DNA from: an uncultured Flavobacteriaceae bacterium
GTDB lineage: Bacteria > Bacteroidota > Bacteroidia > Flavobacteriales > Flavobacteriaceae
NCBI GenBank assembly: GCA_947501845.1
Contig: CANMXP010000022.1
Span: forward strand, 27,705 to 91,704
Direction: 5' to 3'
DNA length: 64,000 nt
The translations under genes were made by a program, and so were the position numbers. Each line of letters opens with the position of its first letter. Position 1 is the stretch's first letter. This document shows positions 11,526-20,261 of the stretch, piece by piece. Below the pieces are notes generated by a model. The model was not told the origin of the DNA. It saw only the letters and a program-made list of their open reading frames with translations, and ran no database searches.

Positions 11526-11681
11526 GTCTAAGTTTATTATTACTAAATCAAAATTCACCATTATGAGATTAAAAAACAATGAATATTATAATGTTTAGAA
11601 AATAAAACTTGTTTATAGTGTTATTATAGTTTTTTTTATGGTTAATAATCCTTTTTTATATATCTTAATGAAAAATTTTCA

Positions 11682-12143
11682 ATGATGATATTTGATGATA
11701 CCGATAGGAAACTATTACATTACTTACAAACCGACAGTAAACAGACCAATAAAGAGCTTTCCAATAAATTAAATCTTTCTGTAACTGCCGTTTATGAACG
11801 GATTAAAAAACTTGAAAGAGAAGGATATATTAAAGGGTATGTTGCATTAGTTAATAAAGAACGGGTAGATAAGGCCTTTGTGGCTTTTTGTCATATCAAG
11901 CTTATCCAGCACAGTCAAGACTATGTTGTAAAGTTTGAAAAAGAGGTTGCTAATATAAAAGAGGTGTTGGAGTGTTATCATATTAGTGGTGATTACGACT
12001 ACCTGTTAAAAGTTTTAGTAAAAGATATGCAGGCGTTTCGTGGATTTATGGTTGAAAAGTTAACGACCATCAATCATATTGGTAGTACACACAGTATGTT
12101 TGTAATAAATGAAGTGAAGCATACAACAGCAATTAATATGTAA
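11682..12143 (+). CDS. Lrp/AsnC-family transcriptional regulator
   Basis: A 153-aa protein with an N-terminal winged HTH (DDTDRKLLHYLQTDSK...TAVYERIKKLEREGYI) and a C-terminal RAM ligand-binding domain (about 65-145, with GDYDYLLKVLVKDM). Such proteins sense amino acids and form octamers. Divergent transcription from the methionine gamma-lyase gene suggests that gene is its target, with methionine or a related compound as a likely effector. The CPBP gene starts 2 bp after its stop, so the two are probably cotranscribed. Confidence 0.92.
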   Translation: MMIFDDTDRKLLHYLQTDSKQTNKELSNKLNLSVTAVYERIKKLEREGYIKGYVALVNKERVDKAFVAFCHIKLIQHSQDYVVKFEKEVANIKEVLECYHISGDYDYLLKVLVKDMQAFRGFMVEKLTTINHIGSTHSMFVINEVKHTTAINM

Positions 12144-12145
12144 TT

Positions 12146-12772
12146 ATGAATACAACGGTCTATAAGGGTATTGAATTTTTAATAATTTTTATTTTACTAC
12201 CAATTAGTTTTGCTATAGACTATTCGATAAAACTAAAAATGGGAATTGGTCTTATAGGTTTTTTATATATTATTTACATATTGTTAAAGGTTGAAAAGAA
12301 AAAATTTAAAATTGCTCCAGATTTAAAATGGCGCATATTCTGGAAACAAACTCTTTTTAAATTAGTGATTATAGGTATGCTAACCTCATTGTTTGTTTGG
12401 TTAACAGATAGTCAATCGCTTTTTAATGTGTTGCTGAATAAACCTAAATTATGGCTGTTTATATTATTTGTTTACAGTTTCTTTTCGGTATACCCACAAG
12501 AAATAATTTATAGAACCTTTTATTTTGAACGTTATAAAGCGCTATTTAAAAACGATTCGTTATTTATTTTTGTAAATGCTATTATATTTTCTTTGGGGCA
12601 TATATTTTTTAAAAACAGCCTAGTCATTATACTTACATTTTTAGGAGGTTTGCTGTTCGCTATTACTTATATAAATACAAAGTCTACATTATTAGTGTCT
12701 ATAGAGCATGCTGTTTATGGTTGTTGGCTGTTTACAATAGGTATGGGCGGTATGTTGGGTTTTCCTGCGTAA
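12146..12772 (+). CDS. CPBP-family intramembrane metalloprotease, motif variant
   Basis: A 208-aa membrane protein with about six hydrophobic segments. Three motifs of the CPBP (Abi/Rce1-like) glutamic proteases are present: QEIIYR in the position of EExxxR, FSLGH for FxxxH, and EHAVYG near the third. The first Glu of the first motif is Gln here, which may be a subfamily trait or affect catalysis. Translation starts 2 bp after the Lrp stop, so it belongs to that transcript. Confidence 0.75.
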   Translation: MNTTVYKGIEFLIIFILLPISFAIDYSIKLKMGIGLIGFLYIIYILLKVEKKKFKIAPDLKWRIFWKQTLFKLVIIGMLTSLFVWLTDSQSLFNVLLNKPKLWLFILFVYSFFSVYPQEIIYRTFYFERYKALFKNDSLFIFVNAIIFSLGHIFFKNSLVIILTFLGGLLFAITYINTKSTLLVSIEHAVYGCWLFTIGMGGMLGFPA

Positions 12773-12828
12773 TTTTTAGAAGCACATACCGAATTACTTA
12801 AAAAGACTACGTTATTAAATCTTTTTCT

Positions 12829-12836
12829 TATTTTTG
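12829..12836 (+). promoter_or_regulatory. Putative -7 promoter element
   Basis: TATTTTTG, a perfect TAnnTTTG, 35 nt before the ATG of the anchored protein at 12872. It could start transcription of the three-gene group ending with the histidine kinase. Confidence 0.45.
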
Positions 12837-12871
12837 GTCAGCTATTTATTAACCATAAACCAATTAACAAC

Positions 12872-13378
12872 ATGAAAAAATTAAGTTACATTATTTTGGG
12901 ATTCATTATTGGAGCAGTACTAACGTATTATTTTTGTCCGAGAAATATTGGCGACACAGAACCCCCCATAGTAGATGCACCAGACGGAGTTATTGAAATG
13001 AGTAAGGCTCAGGAATTAAATAATAATTGGACGGAGTACAGGGAGCCAGCGGTAGATTCTGCAGCACAGCAACAAGGAAGAAAAAAAGATAATCGTTGGA
13101 CTGAATGGTCTGTTGATCAAATTAAAAGATATGTGATTTATTCTGAATATGAAGCAAAAAAATTAGGATACGATATTACTGGTTTTCGTGTTTACTTAGG
13201 AGTATATGGAGACAATGCTGGAAAAAAGAAAAAGAATTTAACAACGATGTTTATAGCACCAAGAGGAAAAAAATCGCATGATAAAGCAGGTATGATTCCA
13301 TTTAATTTAAGAGAAAATGATGAAAACATTCCTATACGTCCTTTGAACGATGGAGAAGGAGGTTCTGGAGGTTATTAA
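12872..13378 (+). CDS. Membrane-anchored protein of unknown function
   Basis: A 168-aa protein with an N-terminal hydrophobic helix (residues 4-20, LSYIILGFIIGAVLTYYF) that is probably a membrane anchor. A lysine-rich extracytoplasmic or cytoplasmic domain follows, ending in a Gly-rich tail (GEGGSGGY). No family is recognised. It lies 9 bp ahead of a polytopic membrane protein and a histidine kinase on the same strand, so it may belong to the same signalling unit. Confidence 0.6.
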   Translation: MKKLSYIILGFIIGAVLTYYFCPRNIGDTEPPIVDAPDGVIEMSKAQELNNNWTEYREPAVDSAAQQQGRKKDNRWTEWSVDQIKRYVIYSEYEAKKLGYDITGFRVYLGVYGDNAGKKKKNLTTMFIAPRGKKSHDKAGMIPFNLRENDENIPIRPLNDGEGGSGGY

Positions 13379-13387
13379 TAAAATTAT

Positions 13388-14146
13388 ATGGACGAGTTTA
13401 TAAGGCAAAACTATAGTTTTATAACTCATAGTATAGAATTATTGGCAGCTGTAATAGGCTTATTATTTTATAAAAAGTATAAAGCTACAGCTGCTAAATA
13501 TTTTATTTATTTTTTAGTTTATCTGACGCTTTGCGATTTTATTAGCATGTATACAAGAGCGGTAAGACCAGATAGGCTTTTAAGTTTTCTTATAGGAACT
13601 GTTTTTGAGAAAAATTATTGGTGGTCTACATTATACTGGAAAATAGGGGCTACTATGTTTTTCGCCTTTTATTATTATAAAATTCTAAAAGTAAAGCGTT
13701 TTAGAAATATTATAAAATTCAACAGTTATATTTTTCTTCTTTTTTCAGTAATATATATAGCTCTAAATTGGGATAGATTTTTTGTCCGTTTTTTTCCTGT
13801 AATTAGTATACTGGGAGCCATTATTATATTACTATGTGCGGTGTTTTATTTTATTGAAATATTGCAAAGCGATAAAATTTTAACTTTTTATAAATCCATA
13901 AATTTCTATATAAGCTTGGCTATATTTATTTGGTGGATAATTATCACCCCTATAGTATTCTACAATATATATTATACTTATGATATCAAGAGTTCTTCTA
14001 ACTTGGATTCTGTGATGTTAAAACGTGAAGTTTATAAAGATTGGGATTTTGTGATATTAAGGCGACAAATTTATTTGTTTGCTAATGTATTTATGTATTT
14101 AACTTATACTTTTGCTTTAATATGGTGCAAACCGGAGAACGATTAG
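13388..14146 (+). CDS. Polytopic membrane protein, unknown
   Basis: A 252-aa protein with six to seven hydrophobic segments (about 12-28, 36-55, 85-100, 110-127, 135-156, 170-192, 230-246) and a loop after 195. No family is recognised. Its last 25 bp overlap the start of the histidine kinase, which implies translational coupling and a joint role, possibly as a membrane sensor partner for the kinase. Confidence 0.65.
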   Translation: MDEFIRQNYSFITHSIELLAAVIGLLFYKKYKATAAKYFIYFLVYLTLCDFISMYTRAVRPDRLLSFLIGTVFEKNYWWSTLYWKIGATMFFAFYYYKILKVKRFRNIIKFNSYIFLLFSVIYIALNWDRFFVRFFPVISILGAIIILLCAVFYFIEILQSDKILTFYKSINFYISLAIFIWWIIITPIVFYNIYYTYDIKSSSNLDSVMLKREVYKDWDFVILRRQIYLFANVFMYLTYTFALIWCKPEND

Positions 14147-14922
14147 CGAGTACAGCTTCTGAAAGGTATTTATTAGTGTATATGATTGCTGTTTTAGTAA
14201 TTATAACATCATTGGTTATTATCTTTTTTATAGTATTTCAAAAAAGAAAAAATAAATTGTTGTTAGATAAAATTAAACAACAACAGGCTTTTGAAGAAGA
14301 AATAGCACAGGCACAAACCGAAATACAAGAACAGACATTAAAAAATATAGGCTGGGAATTACACGATAATGTGGGGCAACTATTATCATTTGCCAGTATG
14401 CAGTTAAGTATTTTAAAAATGCAGGTAACAGATGATGTTAAGGAAAAGTTTAAGGATACCAGCGAGGCACTTAAAAATAGTTTATCTGAAGTACGAGCAC
14501 TTTCAAAGACATTAAATAATGAAGTTGTTTTAAATATAGGTTTTGAAAAATCGATTACCAACGAGTTAAACCGTCTTAAAAAGATGAAGTTTGCTTCTGC
14601 TCAGCTTAAAACAGTAGGTGATAAAATCGATTTTGAGAACAGAAAACATGAAATTATTATTTTTAGAATACTCCAAGAATTTTTATCTAATTCGGTAAAG
14701 TATTCAGAGGCCGAAAACCTTGCCATTACGATTGAATATCAAACAGATCATTTAAAAATTACTGCGAAAGACGATGGTAAGGGCTTTGATATGGATGACA
14801 TAGAAAAAGGATCAGGTTTAATAAACATGAAGAGCAGAGCCTCATTGATTCATGCAGAATTTGATTTATCATCTAAACCTAATGAAGGGGTAGAATTGAT
14901 CATAAATTATCCGATTTCTTAA
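14122..14922 (+). CDS. Sensor histidine kinase (HisKA_3/NarX-like), orphan
   Basis: One N-terminal membrane helix (about 17-39), a coiled-coil linker, then the HisKA_3 phospho-acceptor motif ELHDNVGQLL. The ATPase domain shows an N-box (FRILQEFLSNSVKYSE) and G-boxes (DDGKGFD, GSGLINMKSRA). Kinases of this class normally sit beside a LuxR-type response regulator; none is visible within several kb here, and the DNA directly downstream is a repeat array. The start at 14122 overlaps the upstream gene; an internal ATG at 14182 would remove the residues before the membrane helix. Confidence 0.9.
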   Translation: MVQTGERLASTASERYLLVYMIAVLVIITSLVIIFFIVFQKRKNKLLLDKIKQQQAFEEEIAQAQTEIQEQTLKNIGWELHDNVGQLLSFASMQLSILKMQVTDDVKEKFKDTSEALKNSLSEVRALSKTLNNEVVLNIGFEKSITNELNRLKKMKFASAQLKTVGDKIDFENRKHEIIIFRILQEFLSNSVKYSEAENLAITIEYQTDHLKITAKDDGKGFDMDDIEKGSGLINMKSRASLIHAEFDLSSKPNEGVELIINYPIS

Positions 14923-14960
14923 TTAACAGGTATTTTTGAGAGAAGTCCTATTTCTAAATA

Positions 14961-15456
14961 ATTAGAAGTTTAATAAGACTGTCTAAAAAGCCTTAATAAT
15001 CTTTAATAAGTGTCACACTGAGGGCAGTCGAAGTACTCAAGATAAATTTGAGACATCTCAAAAGGATGAGATTCCTCTTCGTTCCTCGTTCGGAATGACA
15101 ATCGAAAATTTTATGTATCTGAAAATTAGTGATTTATCATTTGTGTTATGACGAACCCACGTTAATTAGAAGTTTCATCAGGCTGTAGATTGTTATAAAG
15201 CCTTAATAATTTTAATAAGTGTCACACTGAGGGCAGTCGAAGTACTCAAGATAAATTTGAGACATCTCAAAAGGATGAGATTCCTCCTCGTTCCTCGTTC
15301 GGAATGACAATCGAAAATTTTATGTATCTGAAAATTAATGATTTATCATTTGTGTTATGACGAACCCACGTTAATTAGAAGTTTCATCAGGCTGTAGATT
15401 GTTATAAAACCTTAATAATTTTAACAAGTGTCACACTGAGGGCAATCGAAGTGCTT
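14961..15456. repeat. Tandem array, 209-bp unit, about 2.3 copies
   Basis: The segment GTGTCACACTGAGGGCA recurs at about 15011, 15220 and 15429 with exact 209-bp spacing between copies 2 and 3. Copies 1 and 2 are nearly identical over most of the unit (they differ by an indel near 14970-14995), and copy 3 is partial. Each unit includes GATTCCTC(T/C)TCGTTCCTCG and a TCGAAGTACTCAAGAT stretch. The first copy begins with GTCTAAAAAGC, the same sequence that ends the MITE-like element at 59016. Confidence 0.85.
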
Positions 15457-15532
15457 CATATAGTATTGTACTTAATATTTAGATGATTCTTTTATTGTGT
15501 CAAACACGTTATTTATTTAAGTATTGCTTGTC

Positions 15533-15552
15533 ATTCCTGCGAAGGCAGGAAT
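15533..15552. repeat. Dispersed palindromic hairpin repeat
   Basis: ATTCCTGC-GAAG-GCAGGAAT, a perfect 8-bp stem with a GAAG loop, in the widespread GTCATTCCTGCGAAGGCAGG context. It lies 21 bp past the stop of the GIY-YIG gene and may influence its transcript end. Confidence 0.55.
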
Positions 15553-15573
15553 CCACTCGTAAATTAAATAACT

Positions 15574-15891
15574 CTATTCAAGTAAGTAAGACCAGTCTTT
15601 AGATAGGTCTTTCCAATTAGAGTTATCTTTTTCTATGAGGTCAATTTTCCATTGACGCTTCCACTTTTTCATGTTTTTTTCTCTCTTAATAGCGTCGTCA
15701 ATGTATTGATAAGTTTCAAAATATAATAACTTATACAATCCATATTTCTTGGTGAAGCCTTCAACTAATTTATTTTTGTGTTCGAACATACGTCTTTCCA
15801 AATTGTTTGTTACTCCAATATATAGAGTTCCACAGGTCTTATTAGTTAGGATGTATAGATAGTATTGATTCTGGGTTTTATACATAAACAT
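15574..15891 (-). CDS. GIY-YIG nuclease-superfamily protein
   Basis: A 105-aa single GIY-YIG domain. YYLYILTNK stands for the GIY strand and LYIGVTNNLERR for the YIG strand with its catalytic Arg; the usual KYG(L/I)xKLLYFE segment and a conserved Glu follow. Small stand-alone members (YhbQ/UPF0213-like) are common in flavobacteria, usually beside dispersed repeats as here. The cellular role is unknown. Confidence 0.85.
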   Translation of the reverse strand: MFMYKTQNQYYLYILTNKTCGTLYIGVTNNLERRMFEHKNKLVEGFTKKYGLYKLLYFETYQYIDDAIKREKNMKKWKRQWKIDLIEKDNSNWKDLSKDWSYLLE

Positions 15892-16006
15892 GATATTCTT
15901 TTAATTGGATTCCTGTTTTACTGGAACAAGTTCAGCATATACCGCAGGAATGACAAAATAGATTAAACAAATATTAAATGCGCTTGTTTGAATCTTGTCA
16001 TATTAA

Positions 16007-17386
16007 TTAAGAAAAGTACTTAAACATTTTTTTTAAGAACCCGAATTTCCCTTTATATGGCGCGTATCTTACACCTGGGTCGGACCAATTTCCACGTTTA
16101 GAGATGGCTTTATTATGCGAAAATGTATCGAATCCCGTTTTTCCATGATAAGCGCCCATGCCGCTTGCTCCAATACCTCCAAAAGGTAATCTGTGATTTC
16201 CAAAATGGATTAGGAGATCATTTACCACACCACCACCAAAACTATATTTGTTAATGGTTTGTTCAATAAAAGTATTATTATTTGAAAATATATAAAGCGC
16301 CAAAGGCTTATCGTAATGCCAAATAACATGTTCTATGTCCTGCTCGGTGTTATAAGTTAGAATTGGTAAGACAGGACCAAAAATCTCATCGCGCATTATT
16401 TTACTATCCAAATCTGGAGAATCAATTAATGTCGGAGCTATGTAGCAATCTTCTACATCTATATCACCACCAAAAATCACTTGAGATTCGTCCATCATGT
16501 CTGCAATTCTAGAAACATTTCTTTTGTTGATTATCCTTGGTAAATCAGGAGATTCTTTGGGGTTTTTACCATACCTTTTTACAATTTCGATTTTTAAAGT
16601 TTCAATAAAGGCATCCTTAATATTAGATTTCACAATAATATAATCTGCAGAAATACATGTTTGCCCAGCGTTTAAAAACTTTCCCCAGGAAATACGGCGG
16701 GCGACTAGCTTTAAATTAACTGTATCATCAATAATACATGGCGATTTTCCACCCAATTCTAAAGTAACAGGTGTTAAATGGTTAGCAGCAGCACGTGCCA
16801 CAATTTTTCCAACAGGCACACTGCCTGTAAAAAATATATAATCCCATTTTTGGGCGAGTAACGTTGTGGCAGTTTCAACACCACCTTGAACAGATTTAGC
16901 AATGCTTTCAGGAAATGTTTTTTGAATCATATCTGTAATAAGCTGTGATGTGTGCTTAGTCAGTTCACTGGGTTTTAAAACAACAGTATTTCCTGCTGCA
17001 ACGGCCATGATTAAAGGTTCCATGGCTAATAAGAATGGATAATTCCAAGGCGCAATAATCAATACATTTCCATAAGGTTGCTTATAAACGTAATCTTTGG
17101 AAGGGAATGTTAACATAGACGATTTTACGCGTTCAGGTTTTGCCCACTTTTTAAGGTTTCTAATGACTAGGTTCAGCTCAGAAATAACGAGGCCAAATTC
17201 ACTAATGAAGGTTTCGAATTCTGGCTTCCTGAAATCCTTTTTTAAAGCTTCATAAATAGCTTGCTCATTAGAAATTATTTCTTGTTTTAAAGTTTTTAAA
17301 AGGGATAGCCTATACGAGACCTCTTTTGTTTTTTGAGTCTTAAAAAATGCCTTTTGTTTTAAAAGTATTTCAGGTATGGTATCCAA
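16007..17386 (-). CDS. Aldehyde dehydrogenase (ALDH3-like)
   Basis: NAD(P)-dependent oxidation of an aldehyde to its acid. The 459 aa lack the longer N-terminus of class 1/2 enzymes and match ALDH3-type fatty-aldehyde dehydrogenases. Visible motifs are APWNYPF (112-118), TLELGGKSP with Glu210, and GQTCISADY with the catalytic Cys244. It is the last gene of a minus-strand cluster with panB, the four-helix protein and the pseudouridine synthase, with 26 bp separating it from the last of these. The substrate is unknown. Confidence 0.93.
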   Translation of the reverse strand: MDTIPEILLKQKAFFKTQKTKEVSYRLSLLKTLKQEIISNEQAIYEALKKDFRKPEFETFISEFGLVISELNLVIRNLKKWAKPERVKSSMLTFPSKDYVYKQPYGNVLIIAPWNYPFLLAMEPLIMAVAAGNTVVLKPSELTKHTSQLITDMIQKTFPESIAKSVQGGVETATTLLAQKWDYIFFTGSVPVGKIVARAAANHLTPVTLELGGKSPCIIDDTVNLKLVARRISWGKFLNAGQTCISADYIIVKSNIKDAFIETLKIEIVKRYGKNPKESPDLPRIINKRNVSRIADMMDESQVIFGGDIDVEDCYIAPTLIDSPDLDSKIMRDEIFGPVLPILTYNTEQDIEHVIWHYDKPLALYIFSNNNTFIEQTINKYSFGGGVVNDLLIHFGNHRLPFGGIGASGMGAYHGKTGFDTFSHNKAISKRGNWSDPGVRYAPYKGKFGFLKKMFKYFS

Positions 17387-17412
17387 AAGTGTTTTTTATA
17401 AAGATATTCAAA

Positions 17413-18111
17413 TTATGGGAAACAAGCATCCCAAATAGCATCTTTTGGTAGTGGTGCAGAAATTGCTATCTGTTCTTTTTTAACAGGATGTATAAACTCT
17501 ATATCTCTTGCATGTAAATGGATACTAGCATCTTTATTGCTTCTATTAAAACCGTATTTTAAATCGCCTTTAATAGGGCACCCAATATTTGATAATTGAG
17601 ATCGTATTTGATGATGCCTACCAGTTTCTAAATTAACTTCAAGCAAATAATAGTTATCCAACTTTTTTAACAATTTATAATGAAGAATGGCTTTTTTACT
17701 GTCTGCAACCTCCTTAGTATAAGCGGTAGATTTATTGTTTTTCGGATTCTTTTTAAGCCAATTGGTTAATGTATCCTCAGTTTTTGGAGGCGCATTTTTT
17801 ACAACCGCCCAGTATGTTTTTTTTATATCTTTTGAAAGAAATAATTTGTTGAGCCGTGGTAATACTTTACTTGTTTTTGCAAAGATAACAAGTCCTGTGG
17901 TGGGTCTGTCTAAACGATGTACAACCCCTAAATATACATTTCCTGGCTTATTGTATTTGTCTTTAATATATTCTTTTACAACATCGCTTAAAGGTTTGTC
18001 ACCAGTTTTATCACCCTGAACAATATCCCCTGCACGTTTGTTGATTATAATGATGTGATTGTCTTCGTATAAAACTTGAAGGTTGGATTTATTGGATACA
18101 ATCTTAGACAT
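17413..18111 (-). CDS. RluA-family RNA pseudouridine synthase
   Basis: A 232-aa member of the RluA family, which isomerises uridine to pseudouridine in rRNA or tRNA. The catalytic motif VHRLDRPTTGLVIFAKT contains the essential Asp, and ETGRHHQIRSQL is the second conserved block. There is no N-terminal S4 domain. The exact target site cannot be deduced. It follows the four-helix protein with one base between the genes, so the two are cotranscribed. Confidence 0.92.
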   Translation of the reverse strand: MSKIVSNKSNLQVLYEDNHIIIINKRAGDIVQGDKTGDKPLSDVVKEYIKDKYNKPGNVYLGVVHRLDRPTTGLVIFAKTSKVLPRLNKLFLSKDIKKTYWAVVKNAPPKTEDTLTNWLKKNPKNNKSTAYTKEVADSKKAILHYKLLKKLDNYYLLEVNLETGRHHQIRSQLSNIGCPIKGDLKYGFNRSNKDASIHLHARDIEFIHPVKKEQIAISAPLPKDAIWDACFP

Positions 18112-18112
18112 G

Positions 18113-18484
18113 TTAGATTTTTGGATAACTTGATTGTTTTAGAGTAGATTTAAATTTAGAAGTCATTTTTATAATAGATTCTAAGTTTTTAGAAAGTTTT
18201 TCTGACTCTTCATCATTTATAAAGCCTAAATCTGATGCTATTAATAATTGAGTTTCAATTTCGTAAGCGGAACCCAGAGTTATTTGCAAGAATCGAGCAA
18301 AATCTTTATTTGAATGTCTTGATGAACCTTCAGCTATATTAGAAGGGATAGATACAGATGCTCTCCTTAATTGATTGGTTAAACCAAATTTTTCTGATTC
18401 AGGAAACTTTGACGTTATATTATAAATTTCAGAACAAAACAATCTACTTTTTTTCCAAATTTCTAAGTCTTTAAATCTATGCAT
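18113..18484 (-). CDS. Four-helix bundle protein (23S rRNA intervening-sequence family)
   Basis: A 123-aa helical protein with the IVP-family signature: FKDLEIWKKSR at the N-terminus, LTNQLRRASVSIPSNIAEG, then FARFLQITLGSAYEIETQL. The family is known from intervening sequences of 23S rRNA genes and as stand-alone genes, and has a toroid-shaped oligomer fold of unknown function. Here it sits between panB and an rRNA/tRNA pseudouridine synthase in one operon, not in an rRNA gene. Confidence 0.9.
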   Translation of the reverse strand: MHRFKDLEIWKKSRLFCSEIYNITSKFPESEKFGLTNQLRRASVSIPSNIAEGSSRHSNKDFARFLQITLGSAYEIETQLLIASDLGFINDEESEKLSKNLESIIKMTSKFKSTLKQSSYPKI

Positions 18485-18526
18485 ATAAAATTTCTAATAA
18501 TCTGATAATCCAAGTACCTAAGAAGT

Positions 18527-19345
18527 CTAGTATTGTTCCTTATCACTCGGAAAATCAAGAGTTTTTACATCATTAGCATACTTGGAGATGGCGTTGGTCA
18601 TATCCTCATATAAATTCATATAGCGACGTAAGAAACGCGGGTTGAATTCGTGGGTCATTCCCAGCATATCATGTAACACCAATACTTGACCATCTACACC
18701 ATTTCCTGCTCCAATACCTATAATAGGAATGCTGACACTTTCGGCAACCTCTTTGGCCAATTTAGCAGGTATTTTTTCAAGTACAATCGCAAAACAACCA
18801 ATGCGTTCTAGCATCTTGGCATCTTCAATAAGTCGTTGGGCTTCTTCTTCTTCCTTAGCTCTTACTGTATACGTTCCGAATTTATATATCGATTGTGGCG
18901 TTAACCCTAAATGTCCCATAACTGGAATTCCAGCATTTAATATACGCTTTATAGAATCTTTTATTTCTTTACCACCTTCTAATTTAACCGAATGCGCGCC
19001 GCTTTCCTTCATAATTCTAATAGCAGATCGCAAGGCTTCTTTAGGATCACTTTGGTAGCTTCCAAAAGGGAGGTCAACAACCACTAAAGCACGGTATATA
19101 GCGCGAATTACAGAAGAGGCATGGTATATCATTTGGTCTAAAGTAATAGGCAATGTAGTTTCATGTCCAGCCATAACATTACTTGCAGAATCTCCAACAA
19201 GGATCACATCGATACCTGCTTCGTCAACAATTTTTGCCATGGTATAATCGTATGCCGTTAACATGGATATTTTTTCTCCATTGGCTTTCATATCAACCAA
19301 TGTTTTAACTGTGATGCGCTTGTATTCTTTTTTAGCTACAGACAT
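18527..19345 (-). CDS. panB: 3-methyl-2-oxobutanoate hydroxymethyltransferase
   Basis: First enzyme of pantothenate (coenzyme A) synthesis; it adds a hydroxymethyl group from methylene-tetrahydrofolate to 2-oxoisovalerate. The 272 aa form a typical PanB TIM barrel, with [23 protein letters not shown], metal-binding Asp/Glu in VVDLPFGSY and [14 protein letters not shown], and [15 protein letters not shown] near the end. It is the first gene of the minus-strand cluster reaching down to the aldehyde dehydrogenase. Confidence 0.97.
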   Translation of the reverse strand: MSVAKKEYKRITVKTLVDMKANGEKISMLTAYDYTMAKIVDEAGIDVILVGDSASNVMAGHETTLPITLDQMIYHASSVIRAIYRALVVVDLPFGSYQSDPKEALRSAIRIMKESGAHSVKLEGGKEIKDSIKRILNAGIPVMGHLGLTPQSIYKFGTYTVRAKEEEEAQRLIEDAKMLERIGCFAIVLEKIPAKLAKEVAESVSIPIIGIGAGNGVDGQVLVLHDMLGMTHEFNPRFLRRYMNLYEDMTNAISKYANDVKTLDFPSDKEQY

Positions 19346-19627
19346 AATTTTTCCGATTTTGAAATAGTATGTAAAAGTAATGAATTGAACTCATTTAATG
19401 CTTTTTGATTGAAGTGAAAAATAGATATCTTATTTCAAGATAAACACTTTTTTACAAGAAACAGCATCGATGCATCGTAGGAGAAAAATAAAATATTGGA
19501 ATAGAAAATCATTTGGCAGTTAATTGAAAAACTTAAAAATGAGTTCGTTAGGTGTATATGTTAAACTTTTCTTTAAGTTGTAGCATCATTAAGCATGTTA
19601 TTTTATTTTAGTTGAAATTTATATATC

Positions 19628-20086
19628 ATGGCTCGAACAATATTCTATTTATTTGTCTTAATTACATCTACGATTTATGCTCAAAAAGATGAGCAAGCTA
19701 AAGCAAAAGAGGCCGTGGATACATTTTTTGAAGGATTTCATAAAGGAGATACCACACTTATGAAATCGGTTATGATGGATAAAATAATCATGCAAACAGC
19801 TTATAAAAACAAAGAAGGAAAGGATGTTTTGGTTACCGATGAACCTGAAAAGCTTATAAATGCTATTGCAAACAGACCAGATAATCAGAAATGGGACGAG
19901 CGTTTGTTGGATTATAGTGTTCAAGTAGATGGTAATATGGCAAATGTTTGGACGCCTTATGAGTTTTGGTTTAATGATGCTTTTAGCCACTGCGGTGTTA
20001 ATTCGTTTCAATTGTTTAAGGACGGCGATCAGTGGAAAATTATTTATTTAATTGATACAAGGAGGAAGGCTACTTGTGGTAAATAG
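19628..20086 (+). CDS. Secreted NTF2-like (SnoaL-type) protein
   Basis: A 152-aa protein with an N-terminal signal peptide (MARTIFYLFVLITSTIYAQ, likely cleavage after residue 18). The rest fits the NTF2-like cone fold seen in putative lumazine-binding proteins: a helix KEAVDTFFEGFHKGD and strands ending WKIIYLIDTRRK. It is exported to the periplasm or beyond. Function unknown; it stands alone, divergent from panB. Confidence 0.75.
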   Translation: MARTIFYLFVLITSTIYAQKDEQAKAKEAVDTFFEGFHKGDTTLMKSVMMDKIIMQTAYKNKEGKDVLVTDEPEKLINAIANRPDNQKWDERLLDYSVQVDGNMANVWTPYEFWFNDAFSHCGVNSFQLFKDGDQWKIIYLIDTRRKATCGK

Positions 20087-20182
20087 AGAGCACAAAGCCG
20101 TTAAGGTGTAAAAGAAACTACTTATTGATATTGATTATTTCTCGGTAAGCTGTAGAATATTATGATAGCAATAAATAACCGC

Positions 20183-20210
20183 TTACTGATTACTGATTAC
20201 TGATTACTGA
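20183..20210. repeat. Microsatellite, four exact 7-bp units
   Basis: TTACTGA is repeated four times exactly and is followed by imperfect versions up to about 20233, in the gap between the NTF2-like gene and the L-serine dehydratase. It is a candidate for slippage-driven length variation but lies outside genes. Confidence 0.85.
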
Positions 20211-20261
20211 ATACTGCTTATTACTTACTGATGAGTACTGCCAACCGAAAACAGAACACAT

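Noticed and set aside
15574..15891. GIY-YIG gene as a homing endonuclease in an intron
   Set aside because: It is a stand-alone single-domain gene with no disrupted host gene around it.
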